NCBI RefSeq assembly: GCF_016792905.1
Contig: NZ_JAEULP010000037.1
Span: 48,855 to 112,854 of the forward strand
Direction of reading: 5' to 3'
DNA: 64,000 nt
From: Tabrizicola sp.
GTDB taxonomy: Bacteria; Pseudomonadota; Alphaproteobacteria; Rhodobacterales; Rhodobacteraceae
Shown here piece after piece: positions 25,431-34,465 of this stretch. A program made the position numbers and the translations under genes. Within the stretch, counting starts at the first letter, position 1; every line of letters begins with the position of its first letter. Under the pieces are notes generated by a model. It made no database searches. It was given only the letters and a program-made list of their open reading frames with translations, and was not told the origin of the DNA.

Positions 25431-26864
25431 TTACAACCCCTTCGACCTGTAGGTCTGCGCCACCCGCCCGATCGACACGATATAGGCCGCGACCCGCAGG
25501 TCCTCCACGTCCTGGCGGGAATGCCAGGTCTCGCGCATTGCCTGATAGGCCGTGCGCATCGTGTCGTCGAGGCCGGAGCGCACCAGCGCCAGTTCGTCCG
25601 AGCCGGTCAGGAAGCGCTCCTTGAACCCCTCGGCAAGCGTCCAGCCCAGGCCCCGGTCGGCCGACAGCCGCTCCAGCTCCTCGACCAGAAGGCGGCTCCG
25701 CGCCTCCTCGGCCCGGCGCTGCATCCGGCCAAAGCGGATGTGGCTCAGGTTCTTGACCCATTCGAAGTAGCTGACCGTCACGCCCCCGGCATTGGCATAC
25801 ATGTCCGGGATGATCACGCAGCCCTTGCGCCGCAGGATCTCGTCCGCGCCGAAGGTGATCGGCCCGTTCGCCGCCTCGATGATCAGGGGCGCCTTGATCC
25901 GTTCGGCATTGCCCAGGTGGATCACCCCTTCCATCGCCGCAGGGATGAGGATGTCGCAGGCCTCTTCCAGGGCCGTCGCCCCGTCCGGCACATGGGTCGC
26001 ATTCGGATAGCCGGCCAGAAGCCCGCCATGCCGGTTCATCCACTGCCGAACATCCTCGATGTCCAGCCCCTTCGGGTCCATCAATGCGCCATCGCGCTCG
26101 ATCACGGCGATGATCTTGCAGCCGTCCTCCTCGGACAGGAACTTCGCCGCGTGATAGCCCACGTTGCCGAGGCCCTGCACGATGACCCGCTTGCCGTCGA
26201 GCCCGCCGGTCAGCCCCGCCTTCGTCATGTCGTCCTTGTGCCGGAAGAACTCGCGCAGCGCGTATTGCACGCCCCGCCCCGTCGCCTCGACCCGGCCCTG
26301 GATGCCCCCCGCATGCGGAGGCTTCCCGGTCACGCAGGCCTTGGCGTTGATGTCGGTGGTGTTCATCCGGGCATACTGGTCGGCGATCCAGGCCATCTCG
26401 CGCTCGCCGGTGCCCATGTCGGGGGCGGGCACGTTCTGCGCCGGGTGGATCAGGTCGCGCTTGATCAGCTCATAGGCGAAGCGGCGGGTGATCTGCTCCA
26501 GCTCATGCTCGTCCCATTGGCGCGGGTCGATGCACAATCCGCCCTTCGAGCCGCCGAACGGGGTCTCCACCAGCGCGCATTTGTAGGTCATCAGCGCCGC
26601 CAGCGCCTCGACCTCGTCCTGGTTCACCGACATCGCATAGCGGATGCCGCCCTTGACCGGCTCCATGTGTTCGGAATGCACCGACCGATAGCCGGTGAAG
26701 GTCTCGATCTTGCCGCGCAGGCGCACGCCGAAGCGCACTGTATAGGTCGAGTTGCAGACCCGGATCTTCTGCTCCAGACCCGGGCTAAGATCCATCAGCT
26801 TCGCGGCCCGGTTGAACATAAGATCAACGGACTCGCGGAAACTTGGCTCTCCGGAAACTTTCAT
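25431..26864 (-). CDS. Glu/Leu/Phe/Val-type glutamate dehydrogenase
   Basis: 477 residues from ATG 26864 with GTCAGGGAGGACGGC upstream; the frame to 26954 is not used. The enzyme interconverts glutamate and 2-oxoglutarate plus ammonia. The catalytic Lys lies in VETPFGGSKGGLCIDP, the substrate region in EPVKGGIRYAMSVNQDE, and the Rossmann motif in VIVQGLGNVGYHAAKF. Asparagine/Asp-rich IIPDMYANAGGVTVSYFEW is the usual C-terminal signature. At the coenzyme-binding beta2 end the acidic ERDG suggests NAD rather than NADP, but this is inference. It is a single gene. Confidence 0.93.
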   Translation of the reverse strand: MKVSGEPSFRESVDLMFNRAAKLMDLSPGLEQKIRVCNSTYTVRFGVRLRGKIETFTGYRSVHSEHMEPVKGGIRYAMSVNQDEVEALAALMTYKCALVETPFGGSKGGLCIDPRQWDEHELEQITRRFAYELIKRDLIHPAQNVPAPDMGTGEREMAWIADQYARMNTTDINAKACVTGKPPHAGGIQGRVEATGRGVQYALREFFRHKDDMTKAGLTGGLDGKRVIVQGLGNVGYHAAKFLSEEDGCKIIAVIERDGALMDPKGLDIEDVRQWMNRHGGLLAGYPNATHVPDGATALEEACDILIPAAMEGVIHLGNAERIKAPLIIEAANGPITFGADEILRRKGCVIIPDMYANAGGVTVSYFEWVKNLSHIRFGRMQRRAEEARSRLLVEELERLSADRGLGWTLAEGFKERFLTGSDELALVRSGLDDTMRTAYQAMRETWHSRQDVEDLRVAAYIVSIGRVAQTYRSKGL

Positions 26865-27188
26865 GCCGTCCTCCCTGACAGGCAGGCGCCGTGGGCCTGG
26901 CGCCGTGACTGGGACGCTAGCCGATCCTCGCCCAAGGCGGAACCCGGAAAGCAAGCCTCGCGCGGCCGGGCCCGACCCGAGGGCGAATCGATCTGCCGAA
27001 GCTGCCTTGCCGAAAGATGAACGACGGGGAAACTTTTCGCATTCACGTCAGAACATATCAGATTCCCGCAGATTGTTTCCGGATTGTGGCAGCCAGAGGC
27101 GGCCCCATCAGGAAATGCCTTACTTATGCCTGATCCTGTGCCTAAATCGGCGGTTGGGAGCCCGCCGTCATAGCGGGACGCTGCTGCT
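26865..27188. other. Intergenic region between gdh and the tad-like genes
   Basis: These 324 bases separate divergent genes and carry no coding sequence I can support. The right half (about 27015-27130) is lower in GC than the surroundings, as expected for a promoter region, but no -35/-10 pair is convincing. CATAGC (27169-27174) and GCTATG (27186-27191) form a small inverted repeat across the start codon of the next gene. Confidence 0.6.
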
Positions 27189-29252
27189 ATGGATAGTGAC
27201 ATGTTGAACAAGCCCGCCACGCGCACCGTATTTGCAGACGTCACCCGCAAGTTTTCGGATTTTCGGTCGGACGAAGGCGGGGCAATCGCCATCTTCGTGA
27301 TCTTCATCTTCGTGATGATGGTGATGTTCGGCGGGATTGCCGTCGATGTGATGCGCTTCGAGATGCGCCGCGTGGCACTCCAGGAAACGATGGACCGCGC
27401 GACCCTGTCCGCCTCCAACGTCGTGCTGCCGCCGGACCAGTTGCCGCAGACGGTCGCGCTCGAATGGTTCAACAAGGCCGGTCTGGGCGATTACCTGACC
27501 TACGACTACACCATCGAATCCGTCACCGGCGAGGCGACCGCCAACTCGCGCAGGACAACGATGAAGGCCAAGGTCCGGTCGTACAACTGGTTCATGCACA
27601 TGCTCGATGTCCCGTACTTCGAGGGACCGGCTGTTTCCAGCGCCCAGCAGGGCGAGGCGAAGACCGAGGTCATCCTGGCGCTCGACATCACGGGCTCGAT
27701 GGCCGAATCCTCCGGTTCGACGACCAAGATCGCGGCCCTGCGCCAGGCGGCATCGAACTTCGTGACGATCATGAAGTACAACAAGGATACCAGTGGCGCC
27801 TATACCATCAACAAGGACCCGAACAACCTGATCTCGATCGGTATGGTGCCCTATTCGTCGAACGTGAACATCCCGGTCAACCTGCGCAACCAGTTCACCG
27901 TCTCGAACCTGTCGTCCTGGAACTACATTGCGAACCAGGGGGTGCCGAAGATCAACTGCTTCGAGATCCAGCCGAGCACCTTCACCACGACGGGGCTGTC
28001 GCTGACCACGCCGATCCCCATGGCGGCCGTTGCCCTCGTTGCGAAAAGCGCGCCCAGCGTCACGCCGACGGCTATCGGAAGCACCACCGGCGACGCCACG
28101 AACGGCGGCAAGGTGGGGATCTCGTGGACCGCAGCGGTTGCGATCGACACGAACTCGGGCACATACATGTGCAACCACGGCGACAACCCCAGCACGGGCG
28201 CAGATGAATCCGCCTCGAACCTGGTGATGCTCCCGTCGACCGACGTGACCGCGCTGAAAGCGCAGATCCTTACGCTCAACCCGCGCGGGAACACCTCGAT
28301 CGCGGTCGGCTTTCGCTGGGCCACCGCTCTGATCGACGAACAGGCACGCCCGATCTACACCGCGCTTCGCGCCGGTGTTCCCGGCATGGCGGGGCGGCCC
28401 GCAAACAATGCCGACGGTGAGGGCGTCACCCACACCGACGGCAGCAAGGGCACCCGCAAGATCATCGTGGTGATGACTGACGGAACGCACGTTTCCAGCC
28501 AGCACGTCCTTGATGCCTACAAGTCCGGCCCGTCGCCGATCTGGCGCGGCACGGACGGCAAGATGGCGATCGAGTTCAACGACAGCGGTGTCGGCATCAA
28601 CGGCGGCAAGCGTCCCGGCATCAACCCGACCGGCACTCCGGCGCCCGTCAACTCCTGCTCGGGCTGGTCGCTGGCCAACAAAGTGGTCAGCGGCGTCACC
28701 GTCAAGCGCAACTTCTTCGTCCCGCACTTGAAGGCCAGCTCTGTTACCAGAACAAACGATCCAACCCGCGCAGAAGGCAACGGCAACACGGGCTCCGCCG
28801 TCACTGGCGCCTGCGATCCGCGCGCCTGGATCACCCCGCCGACCGGCGCGACGACGCCCTGGTGGACAGGCAGCGGCACCGTCACCCGGCTCGACTGGAG
28901 CGAAGTCTGGCGCTACGCCTCGGTCGACTGGGTGATCGAACAGCTCTACATGCGCTCTAACGTGGTCGGCGCAACCGACTACAACACGATCTACAACCTG
29001 ATGGTCGGCAAGTACCTGACCAGCACGGCCAACATGGACAGCCTGCTGGCGACCAACTGCACGGCGGCCAAAACGCAGGCCGGGATCGAGGTGTTCGGCA
29101 TCATCCTCGGCGATGACGTGACCGAAGCCCCGATCAAGAACTGCGCCTCTCCGGGCACGGGCTACTACTACAAGGTGACGAACGCCGACGATCTGAACGC
29201 GGCCTTCGAACAGATCGCCAAGATCATCTCGCCGCTGAGGCTGACGGAATGA
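27189..29252 (+). CDS. TadG-like pilus assembly protein with von Willebrand factor A domain
   Basis: 687 residues. It has the architecture of TadG-like proteins of Flp/Tad systems. An N-terminal TadE/G-type segment (GGAIAIFVIFIFVMMVMF) anchors it in the inner membrane; a vWA domain follows at about residue 165, with MIDAS motif LALDITGSMAESSGS (DxTxS), and a Thr/Asp metal site later at IIVVMTDGTHVSS. A large extracytoplasmic insert with several Cys lies between. The next gene overlaps by four bases, so three genes form an operon. No CpaB-F, Flp pilin or TadA-C genes are present, so the set is either remote from the main cluster or serves another role. Confidence 0.85.
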   Translation: MDSDMLNKPATRTVFADVTRKFSDFRSDEGGAIAIFVIFIFVMMVMFGGIAVDVMRFEMRRVALQETMDRATLSASNVVLPPDQLPQTVALEWFNKAGLGDYLTYDYTIESVTGEATANSRRTTMKAKVRSYNWFMHMLDVPYFEGPAVSSAQQGEAKTEVILALDITGSMAESSGSTTKIAALRQAASNFVTIMKYNKDTSGAYTINKDPNNLISIGMVPYSSNVNIPVNLRNQFTVSNLSSWNYIANQGVPKINCFEIQPSTFTTTGLSLTTPIPMAAVALVAKSAPSVTPTAIGSTTGDATNGGKVGISWTAAVAIDTNSGTYMCNHGDNPSTGADESASNLVMLPSTDVTALKAQILTLNPRGNTSIAVGFRWATALIDEQARPIYTALRAGVPGMAGRPANNADGEGVTHTDGSKGTRKIIVVMTDGTHVSSQHVLDAYKSGPSPIWRGTDGKMAIEFNDSGVGINGGKRPGINPTGTPAPVNSCSGWSLANKVVSGVTVKRNFFVPHLKASSVTRTNDPTRAEGNGNTGSAVTGACDPRAWITPPTGATTPWWTGSGTVTRLDWSEVWRYASVDWVIEQLYMRSNVVGATDYNTIYNLMVGKYLTSTANMDSLLATNCTAAKTQAGIEVFGIILGDDVTEAPIKNCASPGTGYYYKVTNADDLNAAFEQIAKIISPLRLTE

Positions 29253-29791
29253 AACAGCTGCGCACCTTCCTCCGGGACGATTCGGGCGAGGCGTCGATCG
29301 AGTTCCTCTTCATCTTCCCGATCATTTTCCTGGTCTTCACGGCCTCGTTCGAAAGCAGCATGTACATGGCGCGCTATGTCATGTTCGACCGCGCTGTGGA
29401 CCTGACCGTCCGCCAACTGCGCCTTGGAACATACGTCAACCCGACGCACCAGTCCCTGAAGAAGACCATCTGCGAATCCGGGATGATGATCGAGTCGGTC
29501 ACCGAGTGCATCAACTCGATGAAGATCTGGATGCAGCCGGTGAACACCGGAACCTTCGTCATGGCGGCACCGCCGAAGTCCTGCGTCGACAAATCGCAGC
29601 CGATCAACACCGATGAACCGCCAGGCAACGAATACGCGCTCGGCACCGACAACGACATCATGCTGATGCGGATCTGCCTGAAGGAAGACCCGATGTTTCC
29701 CACCACCGCCGTCAGCGTGAAGATGCCCGTCGAATCCGACGGCAGCTATGTCATGCTGGTGACGACAACCTTCGTGAACGAACCGGGATGA
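29249..29791 (+). CDS. TadE-like pseudopilin family protein
   Basis: 180 residues. The N-terminus has the TadE signature: a short charged leader FLRDDSGEASIEFLFIFPII with Glu at position +5 of the hydrophobic stretch, followed by one transmembrane helix (to about FTASFESS). The rest is extracytoplasmic with four or more Cys, probably disulfide-bonded. It starts inside the stop codon of the TadG-like gene (ATGA) and is followed after six bases by another TadE-like gene. Its exact role in pilus assembly is not known. Confidence 0.8.
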   Translation: MKQLRTFLRDDSGEASIEFLFIFPIIFLVFTASFESSMYMARYVMFDRAVDLTVRQLRLGTYVNPTHQSLKKTICESGMMIESVTECINSMKIWMQPVNTGTFVMAAPPKSCVDKSQPINTDEPPGNEYALGTDNDIMLMRICLKEDPMFPTTAVSVKMPVESDGSYVMLVTTTFVNEPG

Positions 29792-29797
29792 CCTGAG

Positions 29798-30424
29798 ATG
29801 CGCAACTTCAAGCACCGTTTGGTCACGTTCCTCCGCGACGAAGATGGCCTGATTCTGGTCGAAGGCCTGCTCATGCTGCCCCTGGTGATCTGGGCGCTGG
29901 TCGCGATGTTCATCTACTGGGACGTCTTCCGCACCATCAATGTCACCCAGAAGGCCGCGTATTCCGTCGCTGACCTTCTGTCGCGCCAGCGCGATACCAT
30001 TCCGCTCGTTTTCGCCAACGGGCTGCAGAACGTGCTCGATTTCCTCACTCCGGGCGGGCACCCGGTCAAGATGCGGATCACCAGCCTCGAATGCACATCC
30101 ACCACGGGGCTCAAGGTCTGCGATTTCTCCAGCGGAAGCTACAAGCTGCTGTTCTCGTTCTCGCCCGGCAACAAGGTCACGCAGCTCACCCAAACGCAGA
30201 TCCAGGCGTGGAAGGGCACGACCGCCACCAACGGGAAGATCGCCAAGCTGAACAACGGTGAAAGCGTCTTCGTCGTTGAAACCACCGTCGATTTCAAGGC
30301 GCAGCTTCCCACGGTGCTGGCCGGCCTCCTGATCGGCGTCGAGGACCAGACGTTTGGCGAGTTTATCGTGACCCGCCCACGCCATCGGCGCCTCTGCCTG
30401 GAAGGCACCACCACCTGCAGCTGA
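29798..30424 (+). CDS. Second TadE-like protein
   Basis: 208 residues. The leader MRNFKHRLVTFLRDEDGLIL and the helix VEGLLMLPLVIWALVAMFIYW are TadE-type, again with Glu in the hydrophobic run. A periplasmic beta-rich domain follows, with Cys in LECTSTTGLKVCDFSS and the terminal LCLEGTTTC. Together with the two upstream genes it makes a TadG-TadE-TadE trio, a combination common in Rhodobacterales. Its start is separated from the previous stop by only six bases. Confidence 0.78.
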   Translation: MRNFKHRLVTFLRDEDGLILVEGLLMLPLVIWALVAMFIYWDVFRTINVTQKAAYSVADLLSRQRDTIPLVFANGLQNVLDFLTPGGHPVKMRITSLECTSTTGLKVCDFSSGSYKLLFSFSPGNKVTQLTQTQIQAWKGTTATNGKIAKLNNGESVFVVETTVDFKAQLPTVLAGLLIGVEDQTFGEFIVTRPRHRRLCLEGTTTCS

Positions 30425-30497
30425 TCCCCGCGCCGGTCCGGCTTTCCCCCGGAGCGTTCCGGCGTTAGCCTGTCGGCCGCGTCAAACCGGGATCACC

Positions 30498-30734
30498 ATG
30501 TACCGAGCCGTCCTCCTCCTCTGCGGTCTTGCGGCGCTGGCCGCCTGCGCCCCCTTCCCCGAGCTTGAGGCAATGGGCCCCGACGCCGCTGCCCCGCCGC
30601 AGCTTCTGCCGATCGACGAGCTGCTGTCCCAGGCCGGTGCCACCACCCCCGACCCGGGCCCTGGCCTTGCCGCCCGGGCCGCCCGGCTCAAGGCACGCGC
30701 CGCCGCAATTGCCGCGACCCCGCCTGCGACCTGA
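30498..30734 (+). CDS. Small lipoprotein, unknown function
   Basis: 78 residues. MYRAVLLLCGLAALAACAPF is a lipoprotein signal with lipobox LAAC, so the mature protein is a lipid-anchored peptide of about 62 residues. The remainder is Pro/Ala-rich (for example PPQLLPIDELLSQAG) and ends in an Ala/Arg helix. No family is recognised. It lies in the same direction as the homoserine dehydrogenase gene, 65 bases upstream of it. Confidence 0.68.
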   Translation: MYRAVLLLCGLAALAACAPFPELEAMGPDAAAPPQLLPIDELLSQAGATTPDPGPGLAARAARLKARAAAIAATPPAT

Positions 30735-30799
30735 CGGCGTTGCACCCCGCCCGGCTTCCGGCTAACAGACACCAGCCACAAACTGCCCGAGGTTTCCCG

Positions 30800-32089
30800 A
30801 TGTCCGTCGCCCCCCTGCGTCTTGGTCTTGCCGGTCTGGGCACCGTCGGCATCGGCGTGGTGAAGATCGTCCAGGCCCATGCGGACCTCGTCGCCGCCCG
30901 CGCCGGTCGCCCTGTGGTGATCACCGCCGTCTCGGCCCGCGACCGCACGAAGAACCGCGATGCCGACCTGTCCGGCTATGCCTGGGAAACCGACCCCGTC
31001 GCCCTCGCGAAACGCCCCGACATCGACGTCTTCGTCGAGGTGATGGGCGGCCACGAAGGCCCCGCGAAGCTGGCGACCGAAGCCGCACTCGCCGCCGGCA
31101 AGCATGTCGTCACCGCCAACAAGGCCCTTCTCGCCCATCACGGCCAGACCCTCGCCGAAGCTGCCGAGGCCGCGAACCTCGCCCTCCGCTTCGAAGCCGC
31201 CGTCGCCGGGGGCATCCCGGTGATCAAGGCCCTGACCGAAGGCCTCGCGGGCAACCGGATGAAGCGCGTCATGGGGGTGATGAACGGCTCCTGCAACTAC
31301 ATCCTGACCCGGATGCAGGCCGAAAACCTGCCCTACGAGACCGTGTTCGAGGAAGCCCGCCAGCTCGGCTACCTTGAGGCCGACCCGAACCTTGACGTGG
31401 GTGGCATCGACGCGGGCCACAAGCTTTCCCTCCTCGCCGCCATCGCCTTCGGCACCCGCGTCACCTTCGACGCCGTGGAACTGGAGGGTATCGGCAACGT
31501 ATCCATCGACGACATCCGGCTCGCCGAGGACATGGGCTACCGCATCAAGCTCCTCGGTGTCGCGCAGATGACCGGCCGGGGCCTGGAACAGCGCATGACC
31601 CCCTGCCTCGTCCCTGCCGACAGCCCCTTGGGCCAGCTCCAGGGCGGCACCAACATGGTCGTCCTCGAAGGTGACTCTGTCGGCCAGATCGTCCTGCGCG
31701 GCCCCGGCGCGGGCATGGGCCCCACCGCCAGCGCCGTCATGGCCGACGTGATCGACATCGCCCGCGGCTTCCGCCTGCCGACCTTCGGCCAGCCCGCCTC
31801 GACCCTCAGCGCCGCCCAGCCCGCCCGCGCTGCCACCCCCGCGCCCTACTACCTGCGCATGACGCTCCTCGACAAACCCGGCGCGCTGGCGAAGATCGCC
31901 ACCTGCCTCGGCGATGCCGGTGTCTCCATCGACCAGATGCGCCAGTACGGCCACCAGGGCGCCAATGCCCCGGTCCTGATCGTCACCCACAAGGCCGCCC
32001 CCGACGACGTCGCCCACGCCATGACCCGCTTCGCTGCAACCGGCGTCCTGGTGGGCCAGCCCGTCGCCATCCGGATCGAGGAAGTCTGA
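30800..32089 (+). CDS. hom: Homoserine dehydrogenase
   Basis: 429 residues from ATG 30800 (MSVAPLRLGLAGLGTVGIG). It reduces aspartate semialdehyde to homoserine, the branch point to threonine and methionine. The NAD(P)-binding motif GLAGLGTVGIG is at the N-terminus, the catalytic core includes AAVAGGIPVIKALTEGLAGN and VMNGSCNYILTRM, and a C-terminal ACT domain (from about residue 350, YYLRMTLLDKPGALAKIA) gives feedback control by threonine. It precedes a secreted-protein gene and glpX in the same direction; hom-glpX-recJ is a familiar neighbourhood in Rhodobacterales. Confidence 0.96.
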   Translation: MSVAPLRLGLAGLGTVGIGVVKIVQAHADLVAARAGRPVVITAVSARDRTKNRDADLSGYAWETDPVALAKRPDIDVFVEVMGGHEGPAKLATEAALAAGKHVVTANKALLAHHGQTLAEAAEAANLALRFEAAVAGGIPVIKALTEGLAGNRMKRVMGVMNGSCNYILTRMQAENLPYETVFEEARQLGYLEADPNLDVGGIDAGHKLSLLAAIAFGTRVTFDAVELEGIGNVSIDDIRLAEDMGYRIKLLGVAQMTGRGLEQRMTPCLVPADSPLGQLQGGTNMVVLEGDSVGQIVLRGPGAGMGPTASAVMADVIDIARGFRLPTFGQPASTLSAAQPARAATPAPYYLRMTLLDKPGALAKIATCLGDAGVSIDQMRQYGHQGANAPVLIVTHKAAPDDVAHAMTRFAATGVLVGQPVAIRIEEV

Positions 32090-32169
32090 TCCCCCGGGAC
32101 GTTCCCGCTTGACAGACCTGCCCCCTGATCCGACCCTTCACCCATTGGTTCATGGGTTGGAGACGGACG

Positions 32170-33270
32170 ATGCGGGCATTCCTTCTGGCACTGATCCTGG
32201 CGACCCCTGCCCTCGCCGACCCGATCCCCGGCGCCGACGACCCCGCCTTCCGCGCCCCCTTCGACCGCGCCCTGCAGGGGGACGATCCGACCGCGCTCGT
32301 CGAAATCCACGCCGCAGCCGAGGCCGGTAACACCGCGGCAATCCTCGCCTTGCCTGCCGTAAACGACTGGCTCCGCACCACAGTCACCTTCGCCGACCGC
32401 AAACGCATCGCCCGCGTGAACGGCACACCCATGGCCGATGCCTTCGCCGCCGCCGACCCCGTGGCCGCGCTCTGGAACATGAGCGAGCCCGGCACCGACA
32501 TGGACGCGCTCCTTCAACGCGCCTTCGGCCTTTACGACGCGGGCGAGCCCGACAAGGCCACCTTCCTCTTCATGACCTGGGTCAACCAGACCGGCGGCTA
32601 CGGCGACCTGCCCTCCGGCTTCTTCGACCACCCCGTCCCGCCCTGGGCCATGGCGCAAGTCCTGCGCAGCAGACTGACCGATGTGACTGCAATCTCCCCG
32701 GCTGCTGGCGAATACCTCATGGTCACGCGGCTGGACGCCAACGACCCCGCCGCCTGGATCGCCCTTGCCGGGTTCGCGGGCCTCCACCGCGCTGATGCTT
32801 CGCCGCCTGACACTGCCCGACTTGCCGCCATCTTCACTGCCGCCGCAATTCCCCAGGACACAGCCTCCCGCCGCATGGCTGATGCCGTGCCCGTCCTCAA
32901 GGCCATCACTCGCCCCGATCAGCCGCTTGACCCCGATACCGCCAAAGCCGCAACCGAGGCCTTCCGCACCGAACCCGGTTTCCAGCCGTTGCTCGCCCTT
33001 TGCGCCGCCGCCTGTCCGCAAACCAAAGACCAGTGCACTACCGCCTATGTCGCCGGCTTCGGCCACCCCTTCGGTCGCGCCGCCCAGTCCCAACCCCTCA
33101 CCGCACTCATCTCCACCGAAGATTTCTTCGCCACCCCGCGCGGCCGCCTCCTGCTCCTCCGCTCCACAAGGGGCGCTCTCGGCGACACCCCCGCCACCTC
33201 TCCCGCCCTTGCCGCCGCCCGCCAGATCGACGCCTGCCTCGCCGACGCCATCCTCGCCGCCAATCCCTGA
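32170..33270 (+). CDS. Secreted protein of unknown function
   Basis: 366 residues from ATG 32170, which follows TTGGAGACGGACG. A Sec signal MRAFLLALILATPALADPIP is present, with cleavage after ALA. The mature part is helical and Ala-rich, resembling a solenoid of short helical repeats (for example DPTALVEIHAAAEAGNTAAI and DPAAWIALAGFAGLHRA), which may be Sel1/TPR-like, though no repeat consensus is firm. Two Cys pairs occur near CAAACPQTKDQC. No family is recognised. It stands between hom and glpX with 80-83 base gaps. Confidence 0.7.
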   Translation: MRAFLLALILATPALADPIPGADDPAFRAPFDRALQGDDPTALVEIHAAAEAGNTAAILALPAVNDWLRTTVTFADRKRIARVNGTPMADAFAAADPVAALWNMSEPGTDMDALLQRAFGLYDAGEPDKATFLFMTWVNQTGGYGDLPSGFFDHPVPPWAMAQVLRSRLTDVTAISPAAGEYLMVTRLDANDPAAWIALAGFAGLHRADASPPDTARLAAIFTAAAIPQDTASRRMADAVPVLKAITRPDQPLDPDTAKAATEAFRTEPGFQPLLALCAAACPQTKDQCTTAYVAGFGHPFGRAAQSQPLTALISTEDFFATPRGRLLLLRSTRGALGDTPATSPALAAARQIDACLADAILAANP

Positions 33271-33353
33271 CCCACTGTTAGCGCCAAACTCCTTGCCCCA
33301 TCGCCAACCCCCGGCTAAACCGAAGAAAATCGCGCGAACGCCCTGGGGGACCC

Positions 33354-34319
33354 ATGTCTGAGAAACTGAACTTCCAGGATCGTCTCCTGTCCTTGGGCCT
33401 TGGCCGGGTGTCCGAGGCCGCCGCCCTCGCCTCGGCCCGGCTGATCGGGCGCGGCGATGAAAAGGCCGCCGACCAGGCCGCCGTCAACGCCATGCGCGAC
33501 CAGCTCAACCTTCTCGACATCAAGGGCGTCGTCGTCATCGGCGAGGGCGAGCGCGACGAGGCCCCGATGCTCTACATCGGCGAGGAGGTCGGCACCGGCA
33601 ACGGTCCCGAGGTCGACATCGCCCTCGACCCCCTTGAAGGCACCACGCTGACCGCCAAGGACATGCCGAACGCGCTGACCGTGATCGCCATGGCCCCGCG
33701 CGGCACGCTCCTGCACGCGCCCGATGTCTACATGGACAAGCTCGCCATCGGCCCCGGCCACAAGCCCGGCACCGTCACCATGTCGATGTCCCCTTCCGAG
33801 CGCGTCTCGGCCCTTGCCGCCGCCAAGGGCTGCTCGACCGAGGACATCACCGTCTGCATCCTCGACCGCCCGAGGCACGAGGACCTGATCGCCGAAGTCC
33901 GCTCCACCGGCGCCGCGATCCGGCTGATCACCGACGGCGATGTCGCGGGCGTCATGCACTGCGCCGAGCCGGAAATCACCGGCATCGACATGTACATGGG
34001 CTCCGGCGGCGCACCCGAAGGCGTGCTGGCGGCGGCGGCCCTGAAATGCATGGGCGGCCAGTTCTTCGGGCGTCTCCTCTTCCGCAACGACGACGAACGC
34101 GCCCGCGCCCGCAAGGCCGGGATCACCAACTTCGACCGCGTCTACACCCGCGACGACCTGGTGCGCTCCGACGTGATCTTCTCGGCGACCGGCGTCACCA
34201 ACGGCTCGCTCCTCGCAGGCATCAAGCGCGAACCCGGCTGGGTGACGCTGGAGACGATCCTGATGCGCTCCAAGACCGGCTCGGTCCGCCGGATGACCTA
34301 CAAGAGCCCGCTGCGCTGA
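33354..34319 (+). CDS. glpX: Class II fructose-1,6-bisphosphatase
   Basis: 321 residues, standard for GlpX. It removes the 1-phosphate from fructose-1,6-bisphosphate in gluconeogenesis, and in autotrophs may also act on sedoheptulose-bisphosphate. The metal-binding motifs are GEGERDEAPMLYIGEEV and VDIALDPLEGTT; later GSGGAPEGVLAAAALKCMGG is also conserved. There is no signal peptide. Its upstream neighbour, a secreted protein, ends 83 bases away; the downstream gene begins 146 bases later, so operon membership is uncertain. Confidence 0.96.
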   Translation: MSEKLNFQDRLLSLGLGRVSEAAALASARLIGRGDEKAADQAAVNAMRDQLNLLDIKGVVVIGEGERDEAPMLYIGEEVGTGNGPEVDIALDPLEGTTLTAKDMPNALTVIAMAPRGTLLHAPDVYMDKLAIGPGHKPGTVTMSMSPSERVSALAAAKGCSTEDITVCILDRPRHEDLIAEVRSTGAAIRLITDGDVAGVMHCAEPEITGIDMYMGSGGAPEGVLAAAALKCMGGQFFGRLLFRNDDERARARKAGITNFDRVYTRDDLVRSDVIFSATGVTNGSLLAGIKREPGWVTLETILMRSKTGSVRRMTYKSPLR

Positions 34320-34465
34320 CCCCCGCCTCCGACCTGCCCGACCTCGGCGGGCGGTTGAGCGAAGTCCTGTCCGGAACGGGCGGGAAGGCGTCGCAATTGC
34401 CATGGCCATTGCCCGGCATCTGCGCAATCATTGCCTTCCGATGATCCGGTGCAAGGACCTCCACC

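Noticed and set aside
34320-34465. A possible regulatory RNA between glpX and the flavoprotein gene
   Set aside because: No stable hairpin plus T-tract or conserved riboswitch core could be recognised.
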